DNA from: Hymenopellis radicata
Taxonomy: Eukaryota > Basidiomycota > Agaricomycetes > Agaricales > Physalacriaceae
Direction of reading: 5' to 3'
Assembly (NCBI GenBank): GCA_015501595.1
Contig: JADNRX010000086.1
Location: forward strand, 62,001-126,000
DNA length: 64,000 nt
Below are positions 10,934 through 24,795 of the stretch, piece after piece (positions within the stretch are counted from its first letter, which is position 1; the number at the start of each line of letters is the position of its first letter). A program made the translations under genes and the position numbers. The notes beneath the pieces are model-generated. The model saw nothing but the letters and a program-made list of their open reading frames with translations. It was not told the DNA's origin and ran no database searches.

Positions 10934-11580
10934 CCAGTGCTGGCCAAGTACGTGCATGACGTGCTGGAAGTCTACTACGACTACCCCGTGTACTGGCCTG
11001 CCTAGGCCTGCTTCTTGTAAGCTATATGTGCCCGTTTGTTACTCTGACATGCAGCAGGCACTCATTGATTGTAGGGCGACAGGGTTTGTGGCCCCCATGT
11101 GTTCCGCGTTTTACCGCGCCGTGGGCGTCATTTAATGTGGGGGATGAGGTGGTAACAAGGGTGGTTCGTAGGCTGTTAGTGTGATTCTACGTACTTGCCT
11201 GTATTCCTTTTTTTTTTTTTTTTTTTTTTTTTTTGTGGAAGCATAGGACTTCGCAACGTACACTTGGTGAGGGTCACGGAGCCCGCTTTAAAGCCTGAGG
11301 ACGTGCTCAGATGGAGTATGTATTTAAAGGTAAGTTACGGGTGAGGGAGCCTCCACCCTGAGAAAAGGCTTATGCCCGACTGGGAGGGATCCAGCCAGTG
11401 TGGGACTCAACGCAGGCCGCCAGCGGGACGACCGTGAGGGGGGTGCGTATACCCACTAAAAACTCAGGCTGCCTTACCCATTGGGCAGGCAGAGCTCCGT
11501 CATCCCGCAATGTAACTTGCCGCCGCCGGCGTTCCTCAGTGGGACCGTGCCGTGTATCGACTTCCTTCCTTCCTTCCTTC
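10934..11580. other. Left-arm-specific insertion with a 27-T run
   Basis: About 647 bp present only on the left arm, between sequences that are contiguous in the right arm (AACATC and ATCATATGG); CATC is found at both edges and may be a short target duplication. It contains a run of 27 T at 11,208-11,234 and a tetranucleotide (CTTC)n stretch at its right end. No coding region is supported. It may be a retroposed sequence, but no family could be recognised. Confidence 0.5.
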
Positions 11581-12878
11581 CATCATATGGAGTTGGGATT
11601 GGATGGGGGGGGTTTGCTAGGTTCTGCCCGGATAGTCTGCAACGCGGCGAGCTCGTCCTGGGGGTAGGAGGGTAGGAATATACTAGTCTCGATTTCCAGA
11701 CTCTATGAGGAGTATGAAGATAATCGTTCCTACTTACTATAGGAATATACCTTGGCCACGTTATAAACTTATCTAGTTCCTACAATTCTCATGATTAATG
11801 ATCGTCTTCTGAGCCTGCGTCGTCCAGCGCACAGGGAGACTAACCGATGGCCCAACAGCAGCGGACTTCTGGGGGCGCGGACTTGCAGGTGCGGGTGTTG
11901 GAGTGGATTTCTGGGAAGAGAGTGGAAAGCGGTCTTTACCACCTCGGAACTAGGCGTTTCTACAAACTAAACTTCACTTACGAACTCCCTGCATCCTACT
12001 GCTCTACATGCACTGTACTAACGCTCGTTTACGAAGCCCGGGTTGCCACCTCTTTGTGGCGTACATAATCATGCCGGTAGACTCACCAGCATTATACTTT
12101 GTTCAGCCGTCCCGCAAATGATGTTCTCCTCGAACTAACTTAGATCCTTTCCCTCGTATTTTTAGCAAGTTCGGGACGAAGCACGCAATCATTACCTCAC
12201 GAACTACACCAAACCAATAACTCTGAGTCATAATGCATCATATGTCAAGTGTGGCGTCACAATTACCATACAACCCCAAGCCTGCTGATTCGTCCCGGGC
12301 ACCATCGGCGAACTTTGCACCTTCCCACGCAAAAGCCCAGATTGATGCGGGCTCTAGAGGCCGTGACATGGGGTATGTTGGTGGCGCAAAAGCGGGGCAC
12401 CGATCATAGCACAGATGGAGAGGGAGTTACTGCGATTCGAGCGGAAGAGAGCCTCTGGAGTCTGAAATTCTCGTTGCCCTGATCCGTGGTCGATCCTTTA
12501 ATGAAAGGAGGTGCTGCTTGAGGAGGCTGTGGCGGTGCTATCCGAATGGCACCGGCCGCCACACGAAGATCAAACGCCAAGACCCAAAATGACATCCCGC
12601 GCTGCTGTAAACCAACCCAGAAACCCCATTGCTTGGAAATTTATTGAGATACAAAGAATATATGTACGCCGACATTTGCTGAATGTGTATGTAAGATAAA
12701 TAGTCGTACAAATGATAAGATAGCAGAGCGCAAGCGGGAGGAACGGTTTCAAACCGCGTCAAAAAAAGAGTCCAACGAACGAGAGTCATGAGCGTAGAGG
12801 AGCCACAGCGAAAGGATGGGAAAGATCAAACGAATGGGCGCTAAACGAACGTGTCTCATCAAATGATAGCTGCCGGAG

Positions 12879-14234
<1,356 letters not shown>

Positions 14235-14399
14235 TGTCGAGGACGACGGGACGGACAAGGTGGTGGTAGTGAAAGGAGAAGTAGACAATAACGATCAGAT
14301 TGCTGTTTTGGGTTGTATACCCTATATACGCGCGAACAACAAGGCTTCACATGGAACAAAAAAAAAGAACAAGGAAACCCAATACAGCGGATCGCCCTT

Positions 14400-16550
14400 A
14401 TCCCTTCAAATCTGCCTCAAATCGCTCTGACATCCTCAACATTTGCCATGGTGATCAATAGGTTGGCAAGCTGCATCTGGCTGTCGCTGGCCAGGAATCA
14501 CCACCGCCCACGAGTTCATTGCGTTTTCAGGGCCATCTTTGAATCCAGCACAGATACTTTAATGATTCGCCCTATGATTGATCTACGAGCTGCGTACATG
14601 GCATCGCTCTATATCCGGTTCTCAACCTCCAAGGCCACCCCAGGACGAGCCATTTCCGCTGCTCCTCAGGCCTCATCAACAATCGGCACGCGAGCCGCCA
14701 AGTCCTTCTGCTTGGTAAGTATGAGGGTCGGCAAATGGGCTATTGTCTCCCTTTGTCGACGGTAGATACCCACATCGTGATCCTTCTGATGATGTCCAGT
14801 CGGAATAGATGTATCTGATCCATCCCCACAAATGACGGTATATTGTCCCAGCATACACGTTTCATAATCAGTCCACCTGCGATGGCCAGGGGCCTGTCAG
14901 TTTCTGAAATGAGGCGCCCTCACCCGCCACGCCCTGGTGAAATAAGCCCCACCAAAGCATTACATTCTTCAACTGTCGCACTATCACCATAGAAATGTAT
15001 GAAGAAGAAGATCCTAGAGGGAACGGATGTGCAGCTGAAACCTTCAAGCCATCATGTCCGCAATCAAGTCTGCGCCACTTTCGCTTGCAGACAAGAGATC
15101 GACGTCTACGAACAGGAAAACAGTTAGGGCATGGCCATGGTGTCTTTGGAAATTAGCCCACCGCAACAACAACGATCCCCACTTCTCAAAATAAGCCTCC
15201 GCCTCGAAATGTCAAACCCCCGACGATCAACAGGCAACACGCCACTTAAAAGAAGCGAGATATCCAATCAACCATTTCTATCAGTCTGTTGCCCATGAGT
15301 CACAAGCGTATACAACGAGTCGACATGGACAGCAGCAATCACCTGTTTCCGCGTCAAGTCCTGGACTCGGATGGACGGACAGCTTCAAGTCTACAAGGGA
15401 CCGCAACGGAAATTCCAATGATGATTAGCGGACGGGACGTCCTCAAATCGGATTCGCCACGGAGCCGGAGAGACCGAACACGGGGAGAGTTCACCATCAT
15501 GCGATCCGGTACTCTGGATTCACCGTCTGCAGCCACGGTATCTCGTTGCGTTGGTGTCTCCATAGAGTTGCTGATCTCAACGCGCACGACGGAGACAAGG
15601 GGATGTCGACGTCGAGTAAGTAATAAAAGAAGGTACAATAGAGACCAGACTCAGGCTCAGAGCACATACATAGGCAGAGCCAAGTACAGAACAATAGCAG
15701 CCAATCAAGAGAGGATTCGAATTTCGGACATGGGCCTGTACCTCTACACGCGTCGCAGTTTGACATCCCGCGGACTGTGATGCGCGCGCGTTTTGCAGAA
15801 GACCGACCAGCGAGGAGAGAGAGGCACATCAGAAACCAGGACACAAAGGCAGTGCGCTTGAACGTTATGGTTAAGAGCACGAATACTAATAGATGAGCCT
15901 GTTTATCTCGGGCCGAGCTTAGCCGCGCGGCACGCCACGTTTTGAGGGGGAATTTGAATTGTGAACGTGAGAGATTTTGGCCACACTCGGAGAGATGAGG
16001 TGAACGAAACCCACCCTATTTCTCCCACAAAGGACCTACTTAAAATGTACGTCTCTAAATGTGTCTCAGTAAAGAACATCACAACCTTCCTTACGCATGA
16101 ACGGCCATCATTCAGTAATGCTTGATTGACGCCAAGCTTCGTTTCCTACGCGTCTCGCTCGCTATCTTTTATCAGTTTCACCACGTCACTGTCAGGAACG
16201 TCACACACACACTCGCAAAAGACGCCGAGTGCACGTTTGTGCCCCGAGATATTAGTGGGACCAGTCAATGTATGCGGGCAGCATCAAAGTTGAAAGCGCC
16301 ACGATTCAAAGGAGATCAATTGTGCAACTAGGATCCAGGACTCAGTCCATCGCACCTCATCAGTCGACAAAGGTAGCCTCAGACAAATCTTTCATGAAAC
16401 ATTGTCCAATTTAGAGTATCCCGACGTCTGATTGAACAGTGATACAAGTGACAGAGACTGAGAGAAGAATGACCTGATTGCGACGAATGCCTGGGGCGGG
16501 CGATCGAGAGTCAGTAGATACATCGGTGACACTTACTCATCCTACACCAT
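14400..16550. other. Intergenic region without a supported gene
   Basis: About 2.1 kb between the MAP kinase start and the membrane protein end. Reading frames are short, lack recognisable motifs and show no convincing splice structure. A minus-strand frame at 15,500-15,880 has hydrophobic stretches and one at 14,670-14,860 looks mildly protein-like, but neither has a supported start. Confidence 0.5.
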
Positions 16551-16551
16551 C

Positions 16552-17473
16552 TCAGTCGCGGGAGGGCTCCCGCTGATGGTCTGGCTGTGCGACATCTTCG
16601 TTGTGGACAACCTAGCAGGACCACGAGAATCCATATAGCTCTACAGGCTACCCTTGAGCATCCAACTAGTCCAACCGGCGCAAAGGGAAAGCACTCACCG
16701 GCAAGTCGAGAGAATTTTCTGGTCCGAGCAAGGCTGAGGCCTGACCGTCATAACCAGACTCGGAGCCCAGGCATGACATCAAAATCCTATTTCCTACGCC
16801 GCACGCAATTTGCTCTGCGCCCTCCACGATGTCCCCTGCGCCACCCATGGCATGAATGATCCCAGTACGTCGTGAGTGATTATGAGATACACACCATATA
16901 TGCCCGTTCTGTGCAATTCCCCGGTGATGGAAATCGTCGTCAAGTAGAAAACAAGAGTGCTTAGGGGAAACACAACAACTAGCTTCCATACGCTGCGCGT
17001 CGCGCAAGGCAGAAGGAAAAGTTGCCCTAGATAGATAAAGAAATTAGGACGGCAGATGAAAGTTAAGAAGGTAGGAGTGCGCCACCGTAGATGAGAACCA
17101 TATAGATTGAATACAAGCTCAAATGGGGCCACGCGCCCCAGAGGCCCGAACGATCATACCGGCATCCTGCAGCCAGGCCCAGCATCGCCACCTGCAGTAT
17201 CACGGACAGTAATACGGCAGGCCCGGTGGGATTGGATGAGATTGCTTCAGGGCACTCCGTTAAGAGGGCATTGGCAAGGAACAAAATGTTGAGGTGGATA
17301 AGGCTTAGAATGAAGACTATAATGCATCTTCGAACAAGGTAACCGGAAGAATATGATGGCGCTGACGAGACGGAAACAGTAGCGTTGTCAGCCTTCGAGC
17401 TGAGGCTGGTGGTTTCCTGTTGTTCTGGGTTTGATTTGTCCATCATGGGAGAGAGACAGACTGCGGTTCGCAT
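16552..17473 (-). CDS. Four-TM membrane protein of unknown function
   Basis: Four exons: 17,086-17,473, 16,895-17,026, 16,699-16,835, 16,552-16,611; about 238 aa. Phases fit across all three introns. The N-terminal 60 residues are polar and Ser/Thr-rich. Four hydrophobic segments follow: around IIVFILSLIHLNILFLA, AVLLSVILQVAMLGLAA, a segment spanning the first splice (SIYMVLIYG...LFLLP), and LVVVFPLSTLVFYLTTI. The C-terminus is acidic and cytosol-like. The start may instead be the Met-Met at 17,443-17,446 (MMDKSNPEQQ). No family is recognised; it resembles the many small orphan membrane proteins of agarics. Confidence 0.65.
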
Positions 17474-17739
17474 TTTCAAGACCGTTCTGAAGATGTCTCT
17501 GATCAGCGGGAGCGTTGTCTCACACAAATTCAGTAGAATGACCCACGAAACCCGTCAACGTGGTGGTGGAAGGATAGTCTTGAGTTTTTCTAACTGAATT
17601 TGCGGGGATTCCCGGTCACCGCGGCCGCCGAAGTCACGCCTCAGTCGACATCACTACCACGTGGCCGTCTCATCCTTTGTCTCGCGACTTCATCCAGTCT
17701 TGCACCTGGCCCTCTACTACTTGGACCCCACCTTTTACA

Positions 17740-18900
17740 ATGCCTATTACCAATTTGAAAACCGAATACCTTCCTGGATTTGACAACCCTATGACTTCTT
17801 TTGAGGTGCATACACTTCTCTATGTCGAACAAAAATCGGGCTGACGCGTCGCATTACCCAAGATCAGCCTAGACAAACCTCCCAGTGGTGCAAAGGCATC
17901 CAAAAAGCAACCCTGGTCCAATGTTCAGTTTGTCAACACCGCCGGCGATGGGTACGGGCCGCTCTCGACGAACTTTGGCGAGATCGCGACGAAAATTCCC
18001 GACAAGCCGTCTTTGAAGAGGTCCTGCGACAAGTGCCGAAAACGGCCCGACCAGGAGGGGAAGGGATACGCTTTCTGCGCATCCTGTAAAATCTCGTGCT
18101 ACTGCAGGTGCGTCCGACGTTACACGGATCTCCTTTCACGCCACTCAAAATTTGCCTTCTTTTTCTTCAAGTCGGGAATGTCAGACGGTACGACGCGTTT
18201 AATAACATCTTCGCCGGAATTTTGATCTTAAACGTCTCAGAGCCACTGGAAAGAGCACAAGAAACTGTGTCAGATTCGCGTAAAGCACCGGAAAATCGAG
18301 GAAGACCTCGAAGCCCAGGCGGTGAGCAACAACACGTCGTTCGTCTCCCAAGCGACGTTGCGCACCTGGTACCTCGACAACGTCGATATAGTCGACTATG
18401 TAGTGAGTCCTCTCAACCTATGCTTGCGGTTTTGCTTTCTTTCACGCCTACAAACCAACTGACGCACTTTGCCTTAGATCGCCCAAACGCTCGAATTCTA
18501 CAAAGGCGGCCAAACCGACCTCTGGCGCACGCACGCGACGATCATTTCCGTAGGCGGGCCCAAAGGCATCTGCTCCTCGGCCGACCAAATCACCTTCAGC
18601 GACGCCGAGCCCGCGTCGTTCGCGACCCTCGCGCGCAGGGACCGCCTCGACCTCTCGCCGCTCTATATTCAGGCGCTCGGCGGCGGGAGCCGCGTCATCG
18701 TCATATTTATCCCGAACCGCGACACGGATTTGATGCTTATTGAGAGCCATGATGTCCCGAGTGTGGAGGAGGTGGAGAGGGGGGAGAAGGACGAGATGTG
18801 GAGGATGCATGTGAGGATGCGGAAGATGGCAAGGATGATGTGCCAGAAGGATGAGGCGGGCGAGGAGGAAGCGGAGGACGCGTCTGGTGGTGGTAGATAA
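17740..18900 (+). CDS. MYND-type zinc finger protein
   Basis: Five exons: 17,740-17,805, 17,863-18,107, 18,172-18,187, 18,241-18,402, 18,478-18,900; 303 aa. The MYND finger (zinc-binding, protein-interaction) is assembled across three exons: CDKC, FCASC, YC, then SRECQ from the 16-nt micro-exon, then HWKEHKKLC. Without the micro-exon the sixth and seventh ligand region would be lost, so this exon is strongly supported. The C-terminal half resembles the unnamed domain that follows MYND in agaric proteins and ends in an acidic, Glu-rich tail. It is likely a protein-interaction or transcription-related factor; the exact role is unknown. It is a single-copy gene in the loop of palindrome 1. Confidence 0.85.
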
Positions 18901-19806
18901 ATTACTTCAAAGGTGCCAGATCACTGTACAAGGATCATAAGTAAACTATATCAATCGGAACCTTGAACTCAAAGCCTCTCTATTCCTCTGTTGTCCGTGG
19001 TAGGAATAACTTTAAAATGTGGTGGGAAATAAGTTAGTTCAAGGAGAACACTGTCATTTGCGGGACAACTAAACAAAGTATAATGTTGGTGAATCTACCG
19101 GCATGATCATGTACGCCACAAAGAGGTGGCAACCACCCCACATACTTCGTCGTGTCCTGAGTGCTTAGACAGCACTGTGTAGAGCAGTAGAGCCTGATGG
19201 AAAGCATCGATGCAGAGGGATCTCGGGACTGTTCGTAAGTGAAGTTTAGTTTGTAGAAGTTTGTAGAACACGCCTGGTTCGATGGTGGTAAAGACCGCTT
19301 TCCACTCTCTTCCCGGAAATCCACTCAGACACCGCGCCCCAACCAGAAATCCGCTGCTGTTGGGCCATCGGTTAGTATAACCTACCGCAAGCCCCGATCC
19401 AATCCCAACTCCATATGATGATGTTCATTAAATTTCTTTAAGATACCAAGTCCTTTTCTTTTTTTGCTTCGTACGGCTATCTCCTCACATAAGGATCGCC
19501 ACTTCGAACTTGTTAACGATGTATCAGTGCAAATAGTAGTTGAAACTCGATCAAATCGATCATGCATGACATGGCCACGTTCGCTGCATGACATCTTTCC
19601 TTCTACTACCATCATCACAGTTGGAGTACGTCTCATACGCTAGCCTGCCAGTGTCCTCATCCTCAGCGTGTTTACAAGGAATTTCCAGGAGGCCAAGTGA
19701 ACACTGGGAGCTCATATCGCCCGAGATTTTACCCAGACCAGGTCTGTTTGATTTTGTTCATAGTACTCCGTATAAACGCTGATTGAAGTTGATTTCTACA
19801 GATCCC

Positions 19807-21408
19807 ACGGATCAGTCTCCTCCGACTCCAGTTGGCGCCTCCAGCGCACCCGTCGAAATCCTCCAACACATATTCACTTTTGACGCTGAGTCGTATGGAG
19901 GCTTCCGTTTTCGCCCGGATGCCAAGCACCCTGCGCTTCGACTTGCCCATGTTTCGCGTGCATGGCGCGCCGCTGCTCTTGGCACAAGCGTCCTCTGGTC
20001 GCGGCTCGAGGCCAACATCAATCCAAATTTCATGATGGTCTGTGCCAACGGAAGCGCATGGCAGTGGCGTTCAGCGCTGGACCAGTTTCTCGTACTCGCC
20101 CAAGAATTTCCCCTCCACATCTCGTTGGCGTGCTCAGGCATGCCCCGCTGGAGGATTGATGAGGAAATCCAGGCCATCGTTGCCGCGCTCCTTCATACGG
20201 CACCTCGGTGGAAGTCGCTGTCTCTTTGGCTCCAAGTGGACTCGGATGAGGAGGATGGCGACTGGTCCTTCCTCGATCCGCTTCATGATAGGCTGGACTC
20301 TTTGGAGAAGCTACACGTTATAGTCTCTGGCCACGATATCCCGGTCTCTCGCTTTACCGCCTTCTCGCTCTGTCGCTTGACCGCCTTTCGCGATACCCCG
20401 AAACTTGTGAGGATCTCAACGGAGAACGTCATTCTCGTAGAGCTGCCATGGTCGCATCTCCTCCATGTGGATTTCACTTTCGATCAAATTGTTTCGGGAG
20501 ACGAGGCCGATCAGTTTGCTCTGATTATGCAGGACTTTCTTGTTGGACTGCAGAAAGCAGATCAACTGAAAACTCTAAGTTGTGGAGAATGGTATATACG
20601 CCAAAACGCAGTGAACGCGCCAATCATGGCCGACTTGGAGCTTCCTTGTCTTGAGGAGATAACACTTTCCACGTCGTCTCAGCTTGTGCGTCGGGTGGTC
20701 CTACCATCGCTCTCCAAGTTGCACATTCATGAGTCTATTCCTTATTCGGACGGCGACCTAGCACCATCGGCACACTGGATACAATCGCTGGTTGTGCGCT
20801 CCAAGTGTGCCATCATTTCGTTGACCATATCTCACGCCCGAGCCTTCATAACCTTAGATGGTCTTCGAGATATAGCCCACCATCTTCCTCAACTTGTATC
20901 CTTTCGACTTGAACGGGACACGATGCATCGGATGAGTCCACCTTATGATTCAAAACGTGGCTCTCGATGCAATATATCCCTTCACGTTTTCTCCCTCCTC
21001 ACTAGTTCGCACGTCTCCGGCCACGCCCTCTTCCCTTTACTTCAGAATGTATCCATTTCAATCTGCGCCGACTCACTCGACCCGGACGACCTCTTCAGGA
21101 TCTTTCCAAATCTCTCCGGAATGCTAGCTTCACGCCGGACTCAGCCAGACTCAGCCACTGCTCGTGTATACGCTCACGCGCGGGTTTATCGGCCTACACA
21201 AACGCAGAAAATGCTTAGCGAGGACAGTGTTACAGGGCCCTACCATCGATATTCGGAGGTTGAGGACGACGCCAGATGGCAGATGCTGACAGATGGCTAT
21301 CATGGTCAGATCAATGTCTTGATAGAAGTTCTCGGTCCGTATCGTAGCTCCTTTGCCACCTTGTATGTCACTGACTTGAAAGGTAGGTATTTCGACGTCG
21401 GAGTATGA
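19807..21408 (+). CDS. F-box protein F2, right copy, start codon changed
   Basis: One long frame, about 534 codons, closely similar to the left F2 including the F-box (VEILQHIFTFDAE) and HVSRAWRAAALGTSVLW. At the position of the left copy's ATG (MDQS) this copy has ACG (19,807-19,809), and no in-frame ATG occurs before the F-box. A TATA-like GTATAAA lies just upstream. Either the gene uses a non-AUG start, or an unseen upstream exon joins at the TTTCTACAG acceptor just before, or the gene has lost its start. The rest of the frame is open to the same C-terminus (GRYFDVGV) and has short coding insertions relative to the left copy. Predicted role: SCF substrate adaptor. Confidence 0.75.
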   Translation, partial: TDQSPPTPVGASSAPVEILQHIFTFDAESYGGFRFRPDAKHPALRLAHVSRAWRAAALGTSVLWSRLEANINPNFMMVCANGSAWQWRSALDQFLVLAQEFPLHISLACSGMPRWRIDEEIQAIVAALLHTAPRWKSLSLWLQVDSDEEDGDWSFLDPLHDRLDSLEKLHVIVSGHDIPVSRFTAFSLCRLTAFRDTPKLVRISTENVILVELPWSHLLHVDFTFDQIVSGDEADQFALIMQDFLVGLQKADQLKTLSCGEWYIRQNAVNAPIMADLELPCLEEITLSTSSQLVRRVVLPSLSKLHIHESIPYSDGDLAPSAHWIQSLVVRSKCAIISLTISHARAFITLDGLRDIAHHLPQLVSFRLERDTMHRMSPPYDSKRGSRCNISLHVFSLLTSSHVSGHALFPLLQNVSISICADSLDPDDLFRIFPNLSGMLASRRTQPDSATARVYAHARVYRPTQTQKMLSEDSVTGPYHRYSEVEDDARWQMLTDGYHGQINVLIEVLGPYRSSFATLYVTDLKGRYFDVGV

Positions 21409-21927
21409 TTATCAGGTTTGGCTTGGGCGAACGCCAGAACCAGGAAATTTCTGGCAGTGAGACGTGATAGAACAGATTTTTATTATCCAGGCTTACCATT
21501 ATGTTTACTTTGCTAAAGAACACGTCAGATTGACCACATCCATTCCATTCCATTCTCAACACATCGAGGAAGGTCTTGCAACGGTTATTCCTGCCAGTGA
21601 TGCTCGCTTCACAGGTTCAATTGAACTTGACGCGCACACGGATGTCATACTATGCCCAACAAGTCATCTCTCCCGTCTATCAAGCACGCAACACTCGGAA
21701 AGAATGTCAGCCACTCAAGCGTTCGACTGCCACACATTGCTGCTACGTATGTACCTTTCTACTTTCCCCCTTGGCCTATAACTTCAAATAAGTAGTAGAT
21801 GTAAATCGAGAAGCACCTCCCGGCGCTAGCAAAGAAAACAACGTATCTCTTGAAGGGCTATTATGCGACGAATCTAAAGGACTTTGATACGAGTTCCGAG
21901 GTTGCGCTTTACCACCACCACCACAAA

Positions 21928-22319
21928 ATGCCGTCGCGACTCGCCGTCACTCTAGTCGCTCCACAGGGCGTGCCCGACCACCAGACGATTATCTCCGAGG
22001 GTATGTATAGTTGGGTTGTACGTGCTCCACTTTTCGCTTGGCTCAGTGCTCAGAATTTCTTGCAGTTACCACTTTTATCGACGCCATGATACCGGGGCGT
22101 ACAGCAATCAACGTCTATGTTCAAGAATACGTGGGCATTATCTTTGTTGGGCCCAAAAATGCAAGCCTCGGGCAATCGCGGACCTCCATCACGCACCCGC
22201 GACCGGCAGCCCCATGTATCCCATCACTAGTCGCCCTTCGCTGCTATAGCATCGTTCGCGCTCGTCAGCGTGACATGGATCATCCAATCCACGAAACTAT
22301 TGTGCTCCCAACTCGCTAG
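21928..22319 (+). CDS. Block X candidate two-exon gene, right copy, unknown
   Basis: Exon 1 is 21,928-22,000 and exon 2 is 22,066-22,319, joined by a clean GTATGT...TTGCAG intron; 109 aa (MPSRLAVTLVAPQGVP...). The central part (TTFIDAMIPG-TAINVYVQEY) is conserved in the left copy, but that copy has an early stop. No domain is recognised. It could be a remnant of a longer gene, since a segment present on the left is missing here. Confidence 0.35.
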
Positions 22320-22835
22320 ACGTGAAGACACGAAGCACTCCACATCGTCACTTACTATTCCTTCGTCAACTGCCTTGTACGGAACGGACGCATGGCATGT
22401 CAGTCGAACCAGACGTCGCACCTAGCCGGGGCGAGAGACATTCACGCAATAGGTTAAATGCCAGCGTGGCTGTATGTCCTGCAATCGATAACGAATCCCG
22501 AGCAACTAGGACGAGGAGCGACGTGCGAGCGCAAGCGCGTACGGTGATGGCGTTTTCCTCTATCCGATCTCTACCATGTTGGGTTCAACGGCTCTTAATC
22601 GAAGTAGTGTTAGAAGTGCACACGTCTCGGATTTTTCGTGTTCTAATGGTACAGTAGAAGCTCTTTTCCTCCATGATGTATTGTTTCTAAATGTCTTCTT
22701 TGGTTTAGCCGCGGGACTACGAATCGCCCAATCACCGACGTACTACGAGGATGATTGAGACTTTTCTAAGTCTCTCAATGTCGCAGAAGGCTTCGATCTC
22801 GTTCTGCGCCCATGACCCCTATACCAAGTTTTGTT

Positions 22836-22842
22836 TATAAAG
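22836..22842 (+). promoter_or_regulatory. TATA box of F1, right copy
   Basis: TATAAAG lies 40 nt upstream of the ATG at 22,882. It falls inside a reading frame that would start with TTG, which is why the downstream ATG is preferred as the start of F1. Confidence 0.55.
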
Positions 22843-22881
22843 AACGAGTTCGACCGCTCTCTTTCGTTCATCACTTCTGTC

Positions 22882-24008
22882 ATGGCTCTCAACGTCATCC
22901 GCAATTTCATCAATAGACTCACTCACACCCACCGCTCCTCTGCTAGTACAGGCCCATTCGGGCTTGTACCGCAGGAGCTCCTTGATTGCCTACCTGGCCG
23001 ACGACAAAGCCACCCTTTTGTCGTGCGCACTCGTCCACCCCACTTGGAACAATATAAGCCGTCATCATCTACCGCCTTTGACGCTCCTCGTCTCATCCCC
23101 TTCTCGCGCTAAGGAGCTCATAACGCTTCTGCACTCGTCGCGTGAGACGCTTTCCCCGTCCATTACCGGTATAACACTCGTCGGCGATGTACCGTTTGAC
23201 GATAATTCCACCAACGGTAAATCTCCTTGTGCGCGGTCCTATAGCAAGTTGCTCCGCGTCCTTAAAGCCAAGCATGTCATGCTTCGCTCGGGGGTGGTTG
23301 AGAATGAGCCATCCCTTGTCGGACTCTTCGCTCAGTACTTCCCGGATCTTTCCAGTCTTAAGGTTATCTGCGCATCATACCAGGACATCACGAGCTTCAT
23401 GCGCGCGCTTTCCGGCTCTTTCCCGCGCCTCGCAGAACTCAGTATTGAGCTTGCATCGGGTGGATTGGATTTACCGGACGCATCGGTATCTGGGTTGCAC
23501 AAGCTTAGACTGGCTATGCCGTGTTTACGCACCCTACGCGTGGTCGGGTGGAATAATCATCTCCTGCGCTGGTTGAGGGATAACATCGTGGGGACGCTGG
23601 AGAGTCTGGCATTGGAGAGCGCTAACGTTCTGTGGACATGTCGTGTCGGGGAGGCGACTCCGCTTATTCAAAGGAATATGGAAATTTTGAAGGATGTGAG
23701 GCTGAGCTTTGTGAAACGCAATGGTTAGTGGTTTCCTCATTCTCTATGCTCGAGATGTGCTCATCTGTTTTGTAGTGGCTTTCGATCTATCGGGTCTAAC
23801 GCATTTGGAAAATTTGGAGGTTACGAGTGGGATGGGTGATATGGAGATGGCGCTGAATGGGTGGCAGCTGCCGAGGTCCTTGAAAAGGGTATATATACGG
23901 GACGCGGTTTATGTGCTGACTAGGCGTTGTGGAGCGTGGTGTGGGGTTGATACGGATGAGGGTATTCTTTTGGAGGGAGCAACTTTGCAGAGGGCATTGC
24001 AGATGTAA
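22882..24008 (+). pseudogene. F-box protein F1, right copy, 8-nt deletion in the F-box
   Basis: The start is ATG 22,882 (MALNVIRNFINRL). At about 22,986, inside the F-box, 8 nt present in the left copy (CTTATCAT) are missing, which shifts the frame. From there on the frame is open (IAYLADDKATLLSC...) to 23,723, then a GTTAGT...TTTGTAG intron (23,724-23,775) and a last exon 23,776-24,008 with TAA. The leucine-rich part (ELSIELASGGLDLPDAS, LRTLRVVGW) is complete. The left copy has the F-box intact but is broken later, so neither copy encodes a full protein as written. Confidence 0.8.
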
Positions 24009-24305
24009 CAACAAGCCGTTGACTTTTCTGTAACCGATCGCCATACTTTCAATCTTCATTGCGGTTTATGTTCTGTTCCATTCCTCGTCAAATATTGTGC
24101 GCGTGTCTTTGAGCAAGTTGATCTAGGCCGAGTTTTGAGAATAAGCTAGCAGTTCATTCGAAGACTTGGGCTGCTCGCTAACTTGGCCATCGGCTTACGA
24201 ATTCAAAAGAGAAATGCGGCGCGCGTTCAATTGGTCTATCCCAAGCTCGTCTCAACACTCGACTTTGGACATCTACATGTCAGACACAAAAGGCACTACT
24301 ACAAC

Positions 24306-24795
24306 CTATCGCTTGTCCCAGGTTTCGTCCCAATACCCTTCCGTCACACCGGTACTGCCGGGTTCTTCACTGGTAATGGGGCAAGCGGCCATGCATCTAC
24401 GGCATATTGTGAGCTATCACCTTTGTAGGACAATGATCTGATTGGCTTACACGCTGTTATCCGCCACCCCCACCTTGACAGGACAGCACTGAAGGCCGGA
24501 CGCACCTATTGACGTTGACATGAGACGAGGTGCGAAGATGAATGTGTTGAGAAACTTACATGTCGCAACCTAGCCATAGGCATCTAATCAGTTACGATCT
24601 AAAGAAGCTGGATAGGCAAACCTTTCCAGCGACAGTACTGCCTGTGATTCATCGTGAGTTTCTCAAGGCAAATATGTATGACTCATGCTCACATTGTTTT
24701 CCACGTTCAACCACGGGAAGCGTTCCCCTTCTCATAGTGCGCGCCCCGAATGAGAAGGAGAAAAGAGCAAGAGTAAAGACAACGAATAGAAGCAT
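24306..24795 (-). CDS. Small secreted cysteine-rich protein SSP3, right copy
   Basis: Five exons: 24,693-24,795, 24,622-24,641, 24,560-24,569, 24,451-24,505, 24,306-24,396; 92 aa, all phases consistent. The signal peptide is MLLFVVFTLALFSFSFGA, then a basic pro-like stretch (RTMRRGTLPVVERG), then the core C-x9-C-x5-CC-x11-C-x3-C, and an acidic tail ending DETWDKR. Exon 3 is only 10 nt. A conserved TATA box lies upstream (24,870-24,880). The shared exon pattern with SSP1/SSP2 shows one gene family. Secreted, likely disulfide-rich; role unknown. Confidence 0.75.

Larger units (their letters stand above)
1..12130. repeat. Left arm of inverted duplication 1
   Basis: This segment reads as the reverse complement of 19,030-26,310. 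Gene order is SSP1, SSP2, SSP3, F1, block X, F3, F2, then a short terminal stretch at 11,820-12,130 that matches 19,030-19,380 inverted. The arms are clearly diverged by substitutions and indels, so this is an old duplication and not a read artefact. The left arm is longer because it gained the F3 copy, a 1.37-kb hAT-like element, two adjacent MITEs at 4,870-5,348, a 136-bp tandem insertion in F1 and about 0.65 kb at 10,934-11,580. The arm continues past the window start, since SSP1 is cut there. Confidence 0.9.

Noticed and set aside
24166..24441. Plus-strand Ser/Thr-rich frame partly conserved at 1,738-2,016
   Set aside because: It overlaps SSP3 exons antisense, and 2-nt and 1-nt indels between the arms break it.
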